Shown here one piece after another: positions 22,501 to 32,537 of a stretch of 64,000 nucleotides of DNA. The stretch is from positions 3,574,001 through 3,638,000 of the forward strand of contig OY998185.1 of assembly GCA_963921935.1 (NCBI GenBank), written 5' to 3'. The notes below the pieces were generated by a model that was not told the origin of the DNA, did not search any database, and was given only the letters and a program-made list of their open reading frames with translations. Numbering within the stretch: the first letter of the stretch is position 1; every line of letters begins with the position of its first letter. Position numbers and translations under genes: made by a program. The DNA comes from Galeruca laticollis (lineage: Eukaryota > Arthropoda > Insecta > Coleoptera > Chrysomelidae).

Positions 22501-23571
22501 ACCAAGTTAAGAGCAAGAGAAGTAGTGTATTGGCCTGGAATAACACGTGATATTGAAAATGAAATCAAACGTTGTAGCGTTTGTGAAAAATTTCAGAAGT
22601 GTAATCAAAAGGAACCATTACACCCACATGATATACCGTCAAGAACTTGGGAAAAAGTAGCAACAGATATTTTAGAATTTCAAAATGTAAATTATTTAAT
22701 AGTAATAGATTACTATTCAAATTGGTTAGAAATCAAGGAACTGAGAAGAAAAACTAGTTCAGAAGTTATTTTGAAATTAAAGGAAATTTTTTCATCTACT
22801 GGAATTCCTATGGAAATTATATCAGACAACATGCCATATGGAAGTTTTGAATTTAGTGAATTTTGTAAAGACTGGGATATAACCTTAACCACATCTAGTC
22901 CAAGATATGCACAATCAAACGGGTTAGCCGAAAAAGGTGTAGGAATTGCGAAAAATATGATAAGAAAAGCATTTGAAAGTAGAACCGATATATATACAAT
23001 GTTATTGGAGTATAGGTGTACCCCCCTAAAAGATCTAAAAATATCTCCTGCGGAATTGATGTTAAACAGAAGACTAAGAACAAGGATACCTATTTTAACA
23101 GAGAAATTGAATGCAAAAATTGAAGAAGATGTTAAGGAACAGAAAGACAAGGCAAAGTTAATCCAAAAAAAATACTTTGACATAGGCAGCAAAGAACTTA
23201 AACCTTTAAGCGAAGGCGAAAGCGTTCTTATAAATAAAGGTAAGGTATGGGAACGAGGACAAGTTGTAGAAAAACATGACACTCCGCGTTCATATATAGT
23301 ACAGACAGAAGATGCAACTTATCGCAGGAACAGGAGACATCTCCGTCCTTCTTTGAATCCTCCACCTATACACAACCCTCCTGAATTTGATTCTAGCAAT
23401 ATGAACTCTCAAATAATTGATAATAATAGTAGTTCAGAAATTGAAAGTACACCTTCAGTCTCCACCCGTCCAAAACGTAATGTTAGACTTCCAGATAAAT
23501 TACGAGATTATGAATTGTACTCAATATCTGAAAGGGGAAGATGTAATAGTTATAATGATATATATTTGTAG
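19591..23571 (+). CDS. gag-pol: Ty3/gypsy Gag-Pol polyprotein, intact single frame
   Basis: 1326 residues from the ATG at 19591, with Gag and Pol fused. Gag-like region to about residue 210 (WDRWKKSFNNYMEASDL near the start); two Cys/His knuckles about 212-245 (CTKCKKKHGLREC, CLNCKGRNHFAVAC); retropepsin near 318 (LDTGAEVNVIP); RT with VVFDDLIIAA near 599; RNase H near 746 (QTDASKDGLGA); integrase HHCC zone (HSGHFGIEKTK...CSVCEKF) and core with TDILEF, ISDNMPYGSFEF near 1078 and NGLAEKGVG. SDNMP replaces the commoner SDNGP, and FDD replaces YxDD; the acidic residues themselves are kept. The stop codon at 23569-23571 lies 30 bases inside the 3' LTR, so the last residues are LTR-encoded. No env frame. 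Confidence 0.96.
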   Translation: MEFHKPPQIKIKGNQNIEWDRWKKSFNNYMEASDLSQASDKRKIAILLNLLGEDGQEIMDNFTFTSADDAEKFDKVMEKFEEFCVPQKNLTVESFNFFAVHQKENEPFESFLMELQTKAASCEFGELKDRLIKDRIVCGVRDRNIQRRLLREGNITLNDVVKICVASEISEKQARIIQDSSNVDSIQKSKGAFTKNYGASTRSEIKSDIIDCTKCKKKHGLRECPAFGKLCLNCKGRNHFAVACKKNLNYNGKNNCGNKNSFDKNKSRLDNIERESNDSGDEEFFISEINTNENVNNNVNIWYADIKVDDKHLIKFKLDTGAEVNVIPYSVFNKLHESNNNLKLENCNTTLVSYGNFRTKAIGKVNLNCNINNMKQNLVFLVSDVKTQPILGLQGCTCLNLIQRINVLNVKGLTKDELLVKYSDVFTGLGEIEGEYRIEIDENVNPVIHPPRKIPLSLKNKLRSFLRDLEEKKVIQKVEYATDWVNSLVIVQKKNGSLRICLDPRDLNKAIKRQQFQIPRQEDITSVMNNKQYFSVIDMSSGFWQIKLDNKSSDLCTFNTPFGRFKFMRMPFGIKSAPEVFQRIMVKIFGCIEGVQVVFDDLIIAAESEDEHDQILLKVLETARKNNIKFNKQKLQLRVNSVKFLGNIISKEGLKADPEKVKAIIEMETPKNKEEVKRFLGMVNFMSKYITNYSKMSEPLRLLLRNDINFYWEADQENAFSLLKKTLSSAPVLVFFNESEQTVVQTDASKDGLGACIMQNSQPIAYSSRSLTATEKNYAQIEKELLGIVFGVEKFHHYTYGRKIIIETDHKPLIHIFEKDLSKIPSRLQRMILKLMKYDLEVKYLPGKEMHVADALSRAYLKDPVKDDKEMENVVHIIEKNLATTEARKIKLAESTRNDEVLKKVLYFHKNGWPEKKENIQEEISHYWKLRYNLSESAGLLFMEDRLIIPQSERSSILKDLHSGHFGIEKTKLRAREVVYWPGITRDIENEIKRCSVCEKFQKCNQKEPLHPHDIPSRTWEKVATDILEFQNVNYLIVIDYYSNWLEIKELRRKTSSEVILKLKEIFSSTGIPMEIISDNMPYGSFEFSEFCKDWDITLTTSSPRYAQSNGLAEKGVGIAKNMIRKAFESRTDIYTMLLEYRCTPLKDLKISPAELMLNRRLRTRIPILTEKLNAKIEEDVKEQKDKAKLIQKKYFDIGSKELKPLSEGESVLINKGKVWERGQVVEKHDTPRSYIVQTEDATYRRNRRHLRPSLNPPPIHNPPEFDSSNMNSQIIDNNSSSEIESTPSVSTRPKRNVRLPDKLRDYELYSISERGRCNSYNDIYL
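23530..23541 (+). promoter_or_regulatory. Polypurine tract of the gypsy element
   Basis: GAAAGGGGAAGA immediately precedes TGTAATAG of the 3' LTR, the expected place and composition for the plus-strand primer. It also encodes part of the polyprotein C-terminus. Confidence 0.85.
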
Positions 23572-23726
23572 TTCTATGTTCGTGCAGTGTCACTTCTGGA
23601 GTAGAGTTGGCAGCACTAACGTTAGAACATACATAACAGATGTAGAGTGGTAGGTCAGGCCTATAAATAAACATGTGCAATTACTACATGTATTTTTATT
23701 AATAATTACTTGGTACAAATAATACA
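23542..23726 (+). repeat. 3' LTR of the gypsy element
   Basis: Identical to 19275-19459; followed by the TGCAG duplication. Its first 30 bases are the 3' end of the gag-pol frame. Confidence 0.95.
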
Positions 23727-24733
23727 TGCAGTATAAGCTTCGATTTAGGAAGTTCGTTTTAAACCAACTTTCAGCGTCGATTTTCAGCTTGAACCAGTGT
23801 TGCCAGGCGAAAAATATTTACATCCTCAACCATCTTATAAAAACCGTGCCAACCGTGATTTAAAAGTTCCCAACATTATTAAATTAAATGTAACAAAATT
23901 TGTACAAATAAACTTTTTATTATAAAATGTATAAAATTATATAAAATCAAGATACAATTTTTTTAATGCACATAACAACTTCAAAATAAGAACAGTCTTC
24001 TATATCTCATCACAAATAAACAGAATATAACTTGGTACCTTACTTAATGAAAAGTAAACAAATTTACTAGGTTCTCACTTTCTACCAATAACATTTAAAA
24101 TCCCTAATAATTTCGTCACTACGTTAAAAAATCCCCAATTTGAGGGGTCGACCTTTGGCAACAGTGGTTTGAACTGTGTTACCCCATAGACAAATCGAAT
24201 AAGTATTATTTGCTCTATGGTTTATTAATGTGTTAACAAAGAGTATATAAATATTGACTAAAATGAATGAGGAATTCGAATCTATGATTTATATTGAGTC
24301 CTTACACTTGTGCTAAATATTGTATATTCCGATTATACCATTCAGTATATTTTTGATGATATTCGGCAACATATTTTCCATATCGATCTTTATTTGACAT
24401 TTTTACACTTGCTTATCAATATAATTATTAACAGGAACAATTAAATTTAGGTTTTATATATATTTTATTTGCAAGACTCCAATTGTGACGCTGGAATACC
24501 TTTTTCATGGAAGCTACAAATTTGAGCGTTCCATTTAGACATGTGACAGCTTTTGAAGCTCATTTTTGAGCTTCCAGCGTCACGTGAAAATGTACCTTAA
24601 GAGTTACCTATGCATGATGACATTCAGGCATCATTCAGGACAAAATAGATCTTTTGACACCTGGACAAAACGTTTATAATGAAAGATTAGATTTTGAAAA
24701 CTCGTTTTTGCATTAACAACAAAAGCGGAATTA

Positions 24734-26341
24734 TTGATAAATAATTTTTATAAAAGTTTAGTTACTCCGCAACCCAATTTGACAAAGAATGATGATAATA
24801 TTGTTAAATTACCAACAATAACGTTGCCAATGTTTGATGCCAAATATAACAGTTGGCTTGAATTCAGGGATTTGTTTGGTGCTCTAGTTCATGACAATGA
24901 TTCATTAAGTTCAGTTCAAAAGTTTTACCACTTAAAAACATGCCTGAGTGACGAGCCTAGAAAAATAATTTCGAAGCTAGACACAACGGCGGTAAACTAC
25001 GATAAGGCTTGGCAAATGCTTAAAGAACGTTATAAAAATAAGAGCTTAATGATTCATAATCATATAAAGGGAATCTTCGAAAAGTCTCCTCTGTCGAGGG
25101 AATCTCATATAGAATTACGCGAATTATATGACACCATCAATGACCACCTAATGTCACTCAAAACATTGGGATCGCTTAATAATTTATATGCTTACCCAAA
25201 AATTTGACAACTCAACTCGTAGGGCATGGGAATCTTATAAATTCGATAATGATTTACCTAATATGTTAGATATGCATAATTTTCTAAAAGAAAGATGTCA
25301 AATGTTAGAGAAGCTTGCAAATGATAAGCGTAAAACTATTTCCATTAGCCAACATAAATTTAAAAAATCGGTAGCTACTCATACTCTTTTGACAATGTCT
25401 GAAATGAAATGTTATTTCTGCAAAAAACCTCATGCCATTTATAAATGTACTGAATTTTTAAACTTGCCATCAACCAAAGAATCGCTGAAGTAAAAAAACG
25501 TTCTCTTTGTTTGAATTGTTTACACCCTTCTCATGGTACTAATGAGTGTAAGTATAGAAAAAGTTTAAAGTGCAATAAATTACATAATACCTTATTACAC
25601 ATTAATTTTAAACAAAATGTATCATAAAATCTCGGGAACAATCGCAACGCTGTTAGCGACGCTAACAGCCAAGGCCAACCAACAAACGAGCTTGACGAAT
25701 CAAGACCAGTCGACTCTAGCAACGCAAAGCTCTTCACATGATGTTTATATTGCTGAATTTTCAGAATCAACTGCCCTTACCACAGTAGGTCAAATTTTAT
25801 TATCTACAGCAATTATAAAAATTAAAATAAATGACCAGTTTTTTAAAGCGCGAGCGCTTTTAGACAGTGGCTCGCAATGTAATTTTATAACCGATACATT
25901 GTGCAATCAAATTAATGCACCTAAAAAGTTAATCCATAATACCATTAAAGGTATAGGACAAAATTCTATGAGAATCAATCACAAGGTTTCTTTAACTTTT
26001 AAATCTCTATAGGCGAGTGTGAGTATAATACTGATTTTTTTGTTATTAAGAAAAATACTGAAAAATTACCTATAGGGTTACTTTTTCAATAAAGCTTTAT
26101 AATATGTCCCCTGATTTGAAATTAGCCGATCCATCGTTCAACATCTGTGACGATATTGACATTTTATTAGGTTCAAGCTTTTTTTGGTCAATTTTAATTG
26201 ACGGACATAAAACTTATTTAGGACAAAATTTACCTGTTCTACATAATTCGAAATTAGGATGGATTATTGCAGGAAATTATAGGGGTGGGATATAACAATT
26301 TAGTTAGTTGTCATGTAATAAGTAAAGATGACAATATTAAT
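24734..26341 (+). pseudogene. BEL/Pao gag-protease remains
   Basis: DUF1759-type Gag (TLPMFDAKYNSWLEFRDLFG; QKFYHLKTCL) then, after a frame change near 25190, FDNSTRRAWESY. Zinc-knuckle pieces follow (CYFCKKPHAIYKC; CLNCLHPSHGTNEC). The protease motif LLDSGSQCNFI is at about 25860, and further on DIDILLGSSFFWS and LGWIIAGN. The frame shifts once more, and NNLVSCHVISKDDNINE near 26295-26341 is the last BEL-like phrase before LINE sequence begins. At least four frame breaks, and stops near 25490 and 26010, show it is dead. Confidence 0.85.
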
Positions 26342-26344
26342 GAG

Positions 26345-27880
26345 AGGAAGGAATTAACTGATATTTCAGGACAACTAGTCTTCCTGCTAGAAAAGCTTCA
26401 GACTGCAGAGATGAAGAGTTGGCTAGAAAAGTCAGTATATGAGAAAAAACAACAAGAGGGGGAAGAAAATGAAATTATTAGACTCCGCAATCAATTGAGA
26501 AGCATGGAAACATTGCACAGAAAAGAATTGGAAAGAGCTTCTAGTTACCAAGTACAATATGTGAGAACTGCAGAGAAGAACAAATGAAATTGACCAGAAG
26601 AGAAGGTTTGACCCTAGATGATAGTTATGAAAGCTTCAAGAGGATAACGGATGAGGACTGGAAAGACGAGATCTTTTCAAAAATTCAAGAGCGCTGTGGA
26701 GACATTTGGGAAACTCCAAGTGAGCATGTACTTATTCTCCCTAGTGATACAAATATTAACAACCCGCAGAAGACAATTGGAAGTCTGATAGACAGACTTG
26801 GAGGGAAGGAAGGTCTTAAAAACCAGAAGAAGAAGGAGGGAGAAGTCGCAATGATGGTGCACTCATTGGCCTTCCCCGATGATGAAGGTAACCTCAAGCA
26901 CAAGTCGAGAATGATACTTTATCCAATATTCTTGAAAGAAGGAGCTAACGAATGGACTGAGGACGAGACCATCCTGCGTTCACTCACTGCCGTCAAATCT
27001 TTGATGACGATCCACGGAAAAAGGAATCTGGCAATACCCGAAATGGAGGGAATAACTGGGAAAATGGTCTGTAGAATCCTCGAATTCCTATTCGCCCAAA
27101 CAGACATAGAAATAACACTGGTGAAGAAGAGAGTAGAGTTGGCCTCAAAAACTAGACAAAAAGTAACGGAGACCAAAGCACCTATGAAGAGAAAAATTGG
27201 AAAGCAGGATGCACTACTTGTTAAAATGCCTAACGTCAGTTACGCAGATCTTCTAAAGTCAGTGAAACAGACAGTTGATCCAGGCGAGATTGGGGTTGAA
27301 ATAAAAGATCTGGAAAAAACTCGAAGTGGTGAACTCCTGCTCACCGTGCAGCATGGTCCAGAAAAATTAGAAGCCCTAAGAGAAAAGATCCAGGAGAAAA
27401 TGCCGGATGTATCTGCATCCATTCGTGTGAGCAGAAAGGTCCTCCATATCAAAGACATGGATGAAGTAACGACCACGGAAGACATAAAAGACGCTATCTC
27501 CAATTGCAAGTTATCGAGACCAGAAGATGTGGAAGTCAAATCACTTCGCCCTGCCTTTGATAATAAGCAGAATGTTACTGTGGTACCGTCGGAAGCAGAT
27601 GCTATCAAACTCACAAACCTGGGTAAAATAAAGATTGGTTGGAAGCAGTGTAGGGTACTAGAGAGGAAAACAACGACAATGCTTCAAATGCTGGAGATAT
27701 GGACACAGAAAAGCAGAGTGCAGAGGATCAGACAGAGAAAGCCGATATTTGAAGTGTGCGCAGGAGGGGCATAAGGCAGCGGACTGTACTAACAATTCCT
27801 TCTGCATACATTGTCAGAAAGAGGGGCATCAATCTGGAAACTCAAGGTGTCCGAAAAATAGGGGAGGGAAAAATCATGAG
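26345..27880 (+). pseudogene. LINE ORF1 (Gag-like)
   Basis: A coiled-coil-like Glu/Lys-rich part (26345-26587; LEKLQTAEMKSWLEK) closes at a TGA that overlaps the ATG of the next frame at 26584. That frame continues open to 27774 (MKLTRREGLTLDD...). After one further frame change come CCHC-type knuckles, CAQEGHKAADC and CIHCQKEGHQSGNSRC. R1-type Gag proteins bind RNA through such knuckles. The frame changes near 26585 and 27750 are taken as decay. Confidence 0.75.
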
Positions 27881-27905
27881 GTATCCCAGTTAATAGAGCA
27901 GAAAA

Positions 27906-30831
27906 ATGAAGCTCAAGTTTCTGCAAATTAATGCTTTCAGGAGACGCCCGTGCCATGACCTAGCATTAGCCATGGCCAAAGAAATAGGAGCCAGCATGAT
28001 TCTTATAAGTGAACCAAACTGCAACGCTATTAGAGATAGAAAAGACTGGTGGTCTGATGCAGACGTGAATACAGCTATCAAGATTATTGACAGTAGGATC
28101 ACCGTAAGTAAATATGGTAAGGGGCACAGTTTTTCGTACATTGTAACATCTGAATTCACAGTGTACAACTGTTATGCTTCTCCAAATAATGAGTTATATG
28201 ACCTCGAGCAAATTTTGTGGGAAATTGAGAGATTGATAAGGCTGAATAAGGAGAACGCAACATAGTCGGCGATTTCAACGCGAAATCCCCTCAGTGGGGC
28301 ATGAATATAACAGATACAAGGGGACACGTGGTTACAGAATTGATAGCACATAATGACATAGTAGTGGTGAATGAGGAAAATAAGCCAACTTTTCAAAGAC
28401 GGGACTACTCCTCAATTCTAGATCTGACATTAGCTACAACTGATATCAGGAATAGAATAACAAACTGGGAAGTAAGTGATACCGAGTCTATAAGCGACCA
28501 CAACTACATAGTATTCGAGGTAGCCGACCGAAAACTTGGAGCACTAGAAAGATCGAACAGAAATGGAGGATGGCAGGTTAAGAAGTTGGACAAACAGAAA
28601 CTCCAACAACTTACAACAGCCCCACAACAGAACATGGCCCCCTCAGCAGAAGCTCTCACTCGTAGATTGAAGCAGATCTGCAATAAAACTATGCCCAAGA
28701 GAGGTGATAAAAGGAAGCGAGTGCCCATGTATTGGTGGAACGAGGAAATCGCTCAGAACCGTAAATTCTGTACTCGGAAGAGACGAAACTATACGAGAAG
28801 CGTAAGAAGGAATACACCAGAAGAAACATTGCGCCGGTGAGAGGAGTATAAACAGAGTAAGAAAACACTACAATACAGTATTAAAAAATCCAAGAGAGAA
28901 TGCTGGAAAACAATATGTGATGAAGTAGACTGTGATATTTGGGGGAATGGCTACAAGATAGTCATGAAGAGCCTAGTTGGCTATCCACCCAGACAATATT
29001 TGCCCATGCTAACAATGGAAAAGGTTGTTAACCACCTATTCCCAGTGCATAAGGAAGTAAACTTTGGCCCCAATAGAGATTGACATTTCTTAATTTTAAC
29101 ATAGAAGAATTACGCATGGCATGCTCCAAATTGAAGGTGAATAAGGCTCCTGGACCTGGACATATTCCAGCGAAAATAATTAAAGCTATGTCCTTGAACA
29201 AGCCGAAATTATTGCTTACTGTATATAATGGATTAGCTGCCCGAGCAGAATTTCCTAGGGAATGAAAACGAGCCAAATTGTTGCTCTTGAAGAAAGCGGA
29301 CAAACCCATCGAGAATCCCTCAGCGCACAGGCCAATATGTCTGCTCGACATAGAGGGAAATTATACGAGCAACTGATCCTGATCAGGCTGAAAAAAGAAA
29401 TAGGACGAACAGGCGGCTTATCAGAGCGACAGTTTGGATTCGTTGAAGGTAAACAAGCGGTGGGCGCTATAGAAAAAGTTTTAAAAATTGCTAGGGCAAC
29501 GGGAGAAGAATACTCTTGAGCACACCGAAGACTTTGTGCAATAATAACGTTGGATGTCAGAAATGCGTTCAATACTGCAAGCTGGCAGAACATTCTTGAA
29601 GAATTGAGAAGCAGACGCATTGATGAAAGCCTCATCAGTTTAATAAGGGCCTACTTATCCAACCGGGAAATAATCCTGGAAACAGAGGAACAAATAAAAA
29701 TAAGGGAAATAAATAGTGGGGTGCCATAGGGGTCAGTCTTGGGACCAACTCTATGGAATATTCTTTACGACGGAATATTGAGAGTAGCGCAACCTGCGGG
29801 CGTTACGTTAATAGCCTTCGCTGATGATGTTGCAATGGTTGTAGTTGAAAAATCCGAAGAAATCCTCATAAACACAGCCAATATCGCACTACAACGGGTA
29901 TCAAAACTGGCTCGAGCATAAAGGGCTAGAATTAGCCCCTGAAAAGACAGAAGCTGCTCTACTTACGAAGAAGAGAAAGATGAATCCGATTCAATTCGAA
30001 GTACAGGGCGTAGTAGTAATCCCCAAAAAAGCAGTTAAATATCTAGGAGTTTGGCTAGATACGAAACTGACTTTCGCCGAGCATATTGCAAAAGTTTCTG
30101 AAAAAGTAGAGAAAACAGTGACAGCCCTGTCCAGACTTATTCCCAATATTGGTGGAGCTAGATCTTCCAAGAGAAGAGCACTAATGAGTGTTGCACACTC
30201 GCAAATCCTTTATGCTGCGCCTGCTTGGCACTCAGTGACATGCAATAAGAAACTGGTTTCCAAACTTGCCAGCGTCCAACGCAAACTCTGTATCAGAATA
30301 TGCTCGGCGTATAGGACGATATCAACAGAGGCAGCAGGGGTACCTCCTATAGACCTGCCCGTACAGGAAACACGGGAAAAATACCTAGGGACCAGCAGTG
30401 CCACTGCAAGGACAAACCTCATGATGCAATGGCAAAACCGTTGGATAGCCGGAAAATGGAGAAGATGGACCCATCACCTCACACCTAACATTGAAAAATG
30501 GATCGGCAGACCGTTTGGCGAGGTAGATTACTATATCACGTAGGCAATCTCTGGTCATGGCTGCTTCAGGAAATACCTGTATAGCCGAATGAGATCGGTT
30601 ACTGGGGACTGTCCGTATTGCGGAGAACAAGACGATGCGGAGCATACGATGTTTGCATGCGCCAGTTGGGAAAGAATCCGGACAGGATTCCTAACAGAAA
30701 CTGGAACGAAGTTCGATGCGAGAAGTATGATGACATCATTAGTCTCAGGCGAGAAGGGGTGGAATATAGCGTATAACATGATAAGACATATAATTGATAC
30801 GAAAGAAATGGAAGACAGAGCACGACCATAG
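27906..30831 (+). pseudogene. LINE ORF2 (endonuclease-reverse transcriptase)
   Basis: Starts MKLKFLQINAFRRRP, the usual beginning of an R1-type endonuclease ('LQIN...R'). SEPN, then FNAKSPQWG, SSILDLTL and ISDHNYIVFEV mark the endonuclease (to about 28530). RT: VNKAPGPGHIPAKIIKAM (~29140), NPSAHRPICLLD, LSERQFGFVEGK, GSVLGPTLWNILYDGIL and FADDVAMVV near 29820. A C-terminal CPYCGEQDDAEHTMFAC (~30610) is the CCHC knuckle. Stops occur for example near 28265, 28838, 29265, 29518 and 29728, so it is non-functional. Confidence 0.85.
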
Positions 30832-30985
30832 ACGCAAGTAATACAAACATCACTATGAGGATAGTATGACAGTCCTCTCACTGAAGTAATGCGGAGGGGC
30901 TTTTTTAGTCAGTAAGAATCTGACACTATCCACCTTCAGTGGGCGTCTTTGGAAGATTTTTTACCCTCCCCAACTAAAAAAAAGT

Positions 30986-32060
30986 CTTATTAGCTAATTT
31001 AGCAAACCGAGTACTATCATCTGTAGAAATCAACTTTACAGCTAAGTATTATTGGACCGATTCTATGATAACCTTATGCTGGTTACGCGGTGAGCCTAGC
31101 ACTTGGAAAACTTTTGTGGCGAACCAAGTTAGCGTGGTCCCGAGTTTAACATCTCCTAGTGAATAGTTTCATGTTAAATCAGAAGATAATCCCGCAGATA
31201 TTTTATCCCGCGGAATCAGCGCTGTTGATATAATCGTTTCTGATCTTTGGTGGCATGGCCCACCATGGCTTTTAGCAGATCGTAGTTCTTGGGATTTAAA
31301 TGACAAAACACATGTAACTGCTATACCAGAGTATAAAAATGTTACCGTCTCCTACATAGCCGTTGATAGTAAAAACGAAATTTTAATATTAATAAAAATA
31401 TGTTCATCTTACTTAAAGCTTCTTAAAGTAACGGTGTATATTTTAAGATTTATGAATAATCTTAGAAAAATATCAAGTTCCTTAGCAAATGATCGAGTTA
31501 CTTGGCATTTTATACCATCTCGATCTCCTTCCTTCGGTGGTATCTGGGAGGCAGGTATTAAGAGCAGTAAGTTTCATCTCAAACGTGTTGTAGGAGAATC
31601 GATTCTCACATTGGAAAATTTGTACACTATTTTAAATCAGGTGGAAGCTATTTTAAACTCCAGACCTCTCTCCCCACTTTCCTCCGATGTCCATGGTCTA
31701 TGCCCTTTAACTCCCGCTCATTTACTTATGGGCCGGTCGTTAGTTGCCCTACCAGAAGCTGACGCAACTACTATTACAGAAAATCGTCTGGATCAATTTC
31801 AAAAACTGCAAGCTCTTAGTCAAAGATTTTGGAAACGATGGAGCAAAGAGTATGTTTCGGAACTTCAAACCAAAGTAAAATGGAAACAAATTATTAAAGC
31901 TGGTCAGCTAGTCTTGATTAAAAATGAAAACTAACCCAGTTTACGTTGGCAGCTAGCTCGAATTACAAAAGTGTTCCCTGGAAAGGATCGAGTCGGCCGA
32001 GTTGTGGAAGTGCAGACCTCTTCAGGAGTTTTGAGAAGAGCTTTAACACAAATGTGTGTG
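30986..32060 (+). pseudogene. BEL/Pao RNase H-integrase remains
   Basis: Resumes with LLANLANRVL and YYWTDSMITLCWLRG (RNase H), then VKSEDNPADILSRGIS and GPPWLL. It jumps from a KICSSYLKLLK phrase straight to the end of the integrase core (FIPSRSPSFGGIWEAGIKSS near 31505-31570), so about 350 residues seen in the intact BEL are missing. The integrase tail (LNSRPLSPLSSD; RFWKRWSKEYVSELQ; AGQLVLIKNEN) ends at a TAA near 31934, with DUF5641-like coding traces to about 32060. Confidence 0.85.
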
Positions 32061-32133
32061 CTACCCAATCAATAACTTTCCTTGGTGTATGGTGTTTGTT
32101 GAAAGAGACTATGTCCTTTCAAGGTGGCCAGTA

Positions 32134-32343
32134 TGTTGCAGTCTTTTATTATCGTGACACCGCCCCTGTGCTACGACTAGTGCGCAGTCTCCATCGCGGA
32201 GGAAGCAAGAAGCTTTTCCGTTGTATGTGCGTTATAGACAGACTCGATGTGTAGTATCGCTATGATTGTAACGTTCTTAAGCAGCCATTGTTAATATATA
32301 TAAAACCTTTTCTGAAAATATAACAGTTTATAAAAATAATACA
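32134..32343 (+). repeat. Probable solo 3' LTR of the decayed BEL/Pao element
   Basis: TGTTGCAGTC follows GGTGGCCAGTA, the same type of junction as before the 3' LTR of the intact BEL (CCCCCAGTA/TGTAGG). It could end at ATAATACA (32343). A TATATAAAA phrase lies near 32298. Without a 5' partner the boundaries are only inferred. Confidence 0.45.
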
Positions 32344-32371
32344 GTCCATTTTTAATAGTTTTTCTGTCACG

Positions 32372-32435
32372 GAGAGGTGATTATTCAATTATTTACACTA
32401 TTTCTTAATACTTTTTTATTGCTGAGTCACCTCTC
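32372..32435. repeat. Short inverted repeat ahead of the decayed gypsy gag
   Basis: GAGAGGTGA (32372-32380) and TCACCTCTC (32427-32435) form a 9-bp stem around an AT-rich 46-base loop, about 100 bases before the gag ATG. Confidence 0.6.
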
Positions 32436-32537
32436 GAGTTTGTTAGTTATTAGTTTATAATTGGATTGTTAAAATTGGGAATGCGTGTATTTAGTTTTCA
32501 GTTTATGTTCAAAGTATCAGGTACGTAGAAAATTAAC

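Larger units (their letters stand above)
19275..23726 (+). mobile_element. Full-length Ty3/gypsy LTR retrotransposon
   Basis: A 4452-bp element with identical 185-bp LTRs (19275-19459, 23542-23726) and target duplications TGCAG at 19270-19274 and 23727-23731. A PBS follows the 5' LTR, a purine tract precedes the 3' LTR, and one uninterrupted gag-pol frame spans nearly the whole interior. Identical LTRs and an open frame argue for a very recent insertion. It sits inside the inverted-repeat element 19201-24597, so it is younger than that element. Confidence 0.97.
19201..24597. mobile_element. Inverted-repeat DNA element (MITE-like), split by the gypsy insertion
   Basis: The left end reads AGGTACAATTTCACGTGACG at 19201 and the right end is its inverse (CGTCACGTGAAAATGTACCT, ending 24597), each flanked by TAA (19198-19200 and 24598-24600). 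The arms stay similar for about 60 bp (GAAGCTCAAA, CACATG phrases). Removing the gypsy element leaves an element of about 945 bp with no coding capacity. A 3-bp TAA duplication fits PIF/Harbinger-type insertion. A third, one-ended copy of the same terminus sits at 49216-49252. Confidence 0.8.
26342..30985 (+). mobile_element. R1-clade-like non-LTR retrotransposon (LINE), decayed
   Basis: About 4.6 kb, with an ORF1 bearing terminal zinc knuckles, an ORF2 with apurinic-type endonuclease, reverse transcriptase and a C-terminal CCHC, and a short A-run (about 30976-30984) at the 3' end. The start is approximate: it is placed where BEL-like coding ends. The order and motifs are those of the R1/I-type LINE group of insects. 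Multiple stops in both ORFs. Its position between BEL halves shows it inserted after the BEL copy. Confidence 0.85.
24700..32343 (+). mobile_element. Decayed BEL/Pao element, split by an R1-type LINE
   Basis: Gag and protease coding remains (24734-26341) and RNase H-integrase remains (30986-32060) lie in the same orientation on either side of a LINE. A probable 3' LTR is at 32134-32343. I find no matching 5' LTR upstream of 24700, so the left end is lost. RT-coding sequence is absent on both sides, and the integrase is internally deleted (HHCC and first acidic site missing). The family differs clearly from the intact BEL at 2844. Confidence 0.85.

Noticed and set aside
22713..23282. 189-codon minus-strand open frame opposite the gypsy integrase
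   Set aside because: Hydrophobic low-complexity antisense of A-rich codons; no start context or domain.
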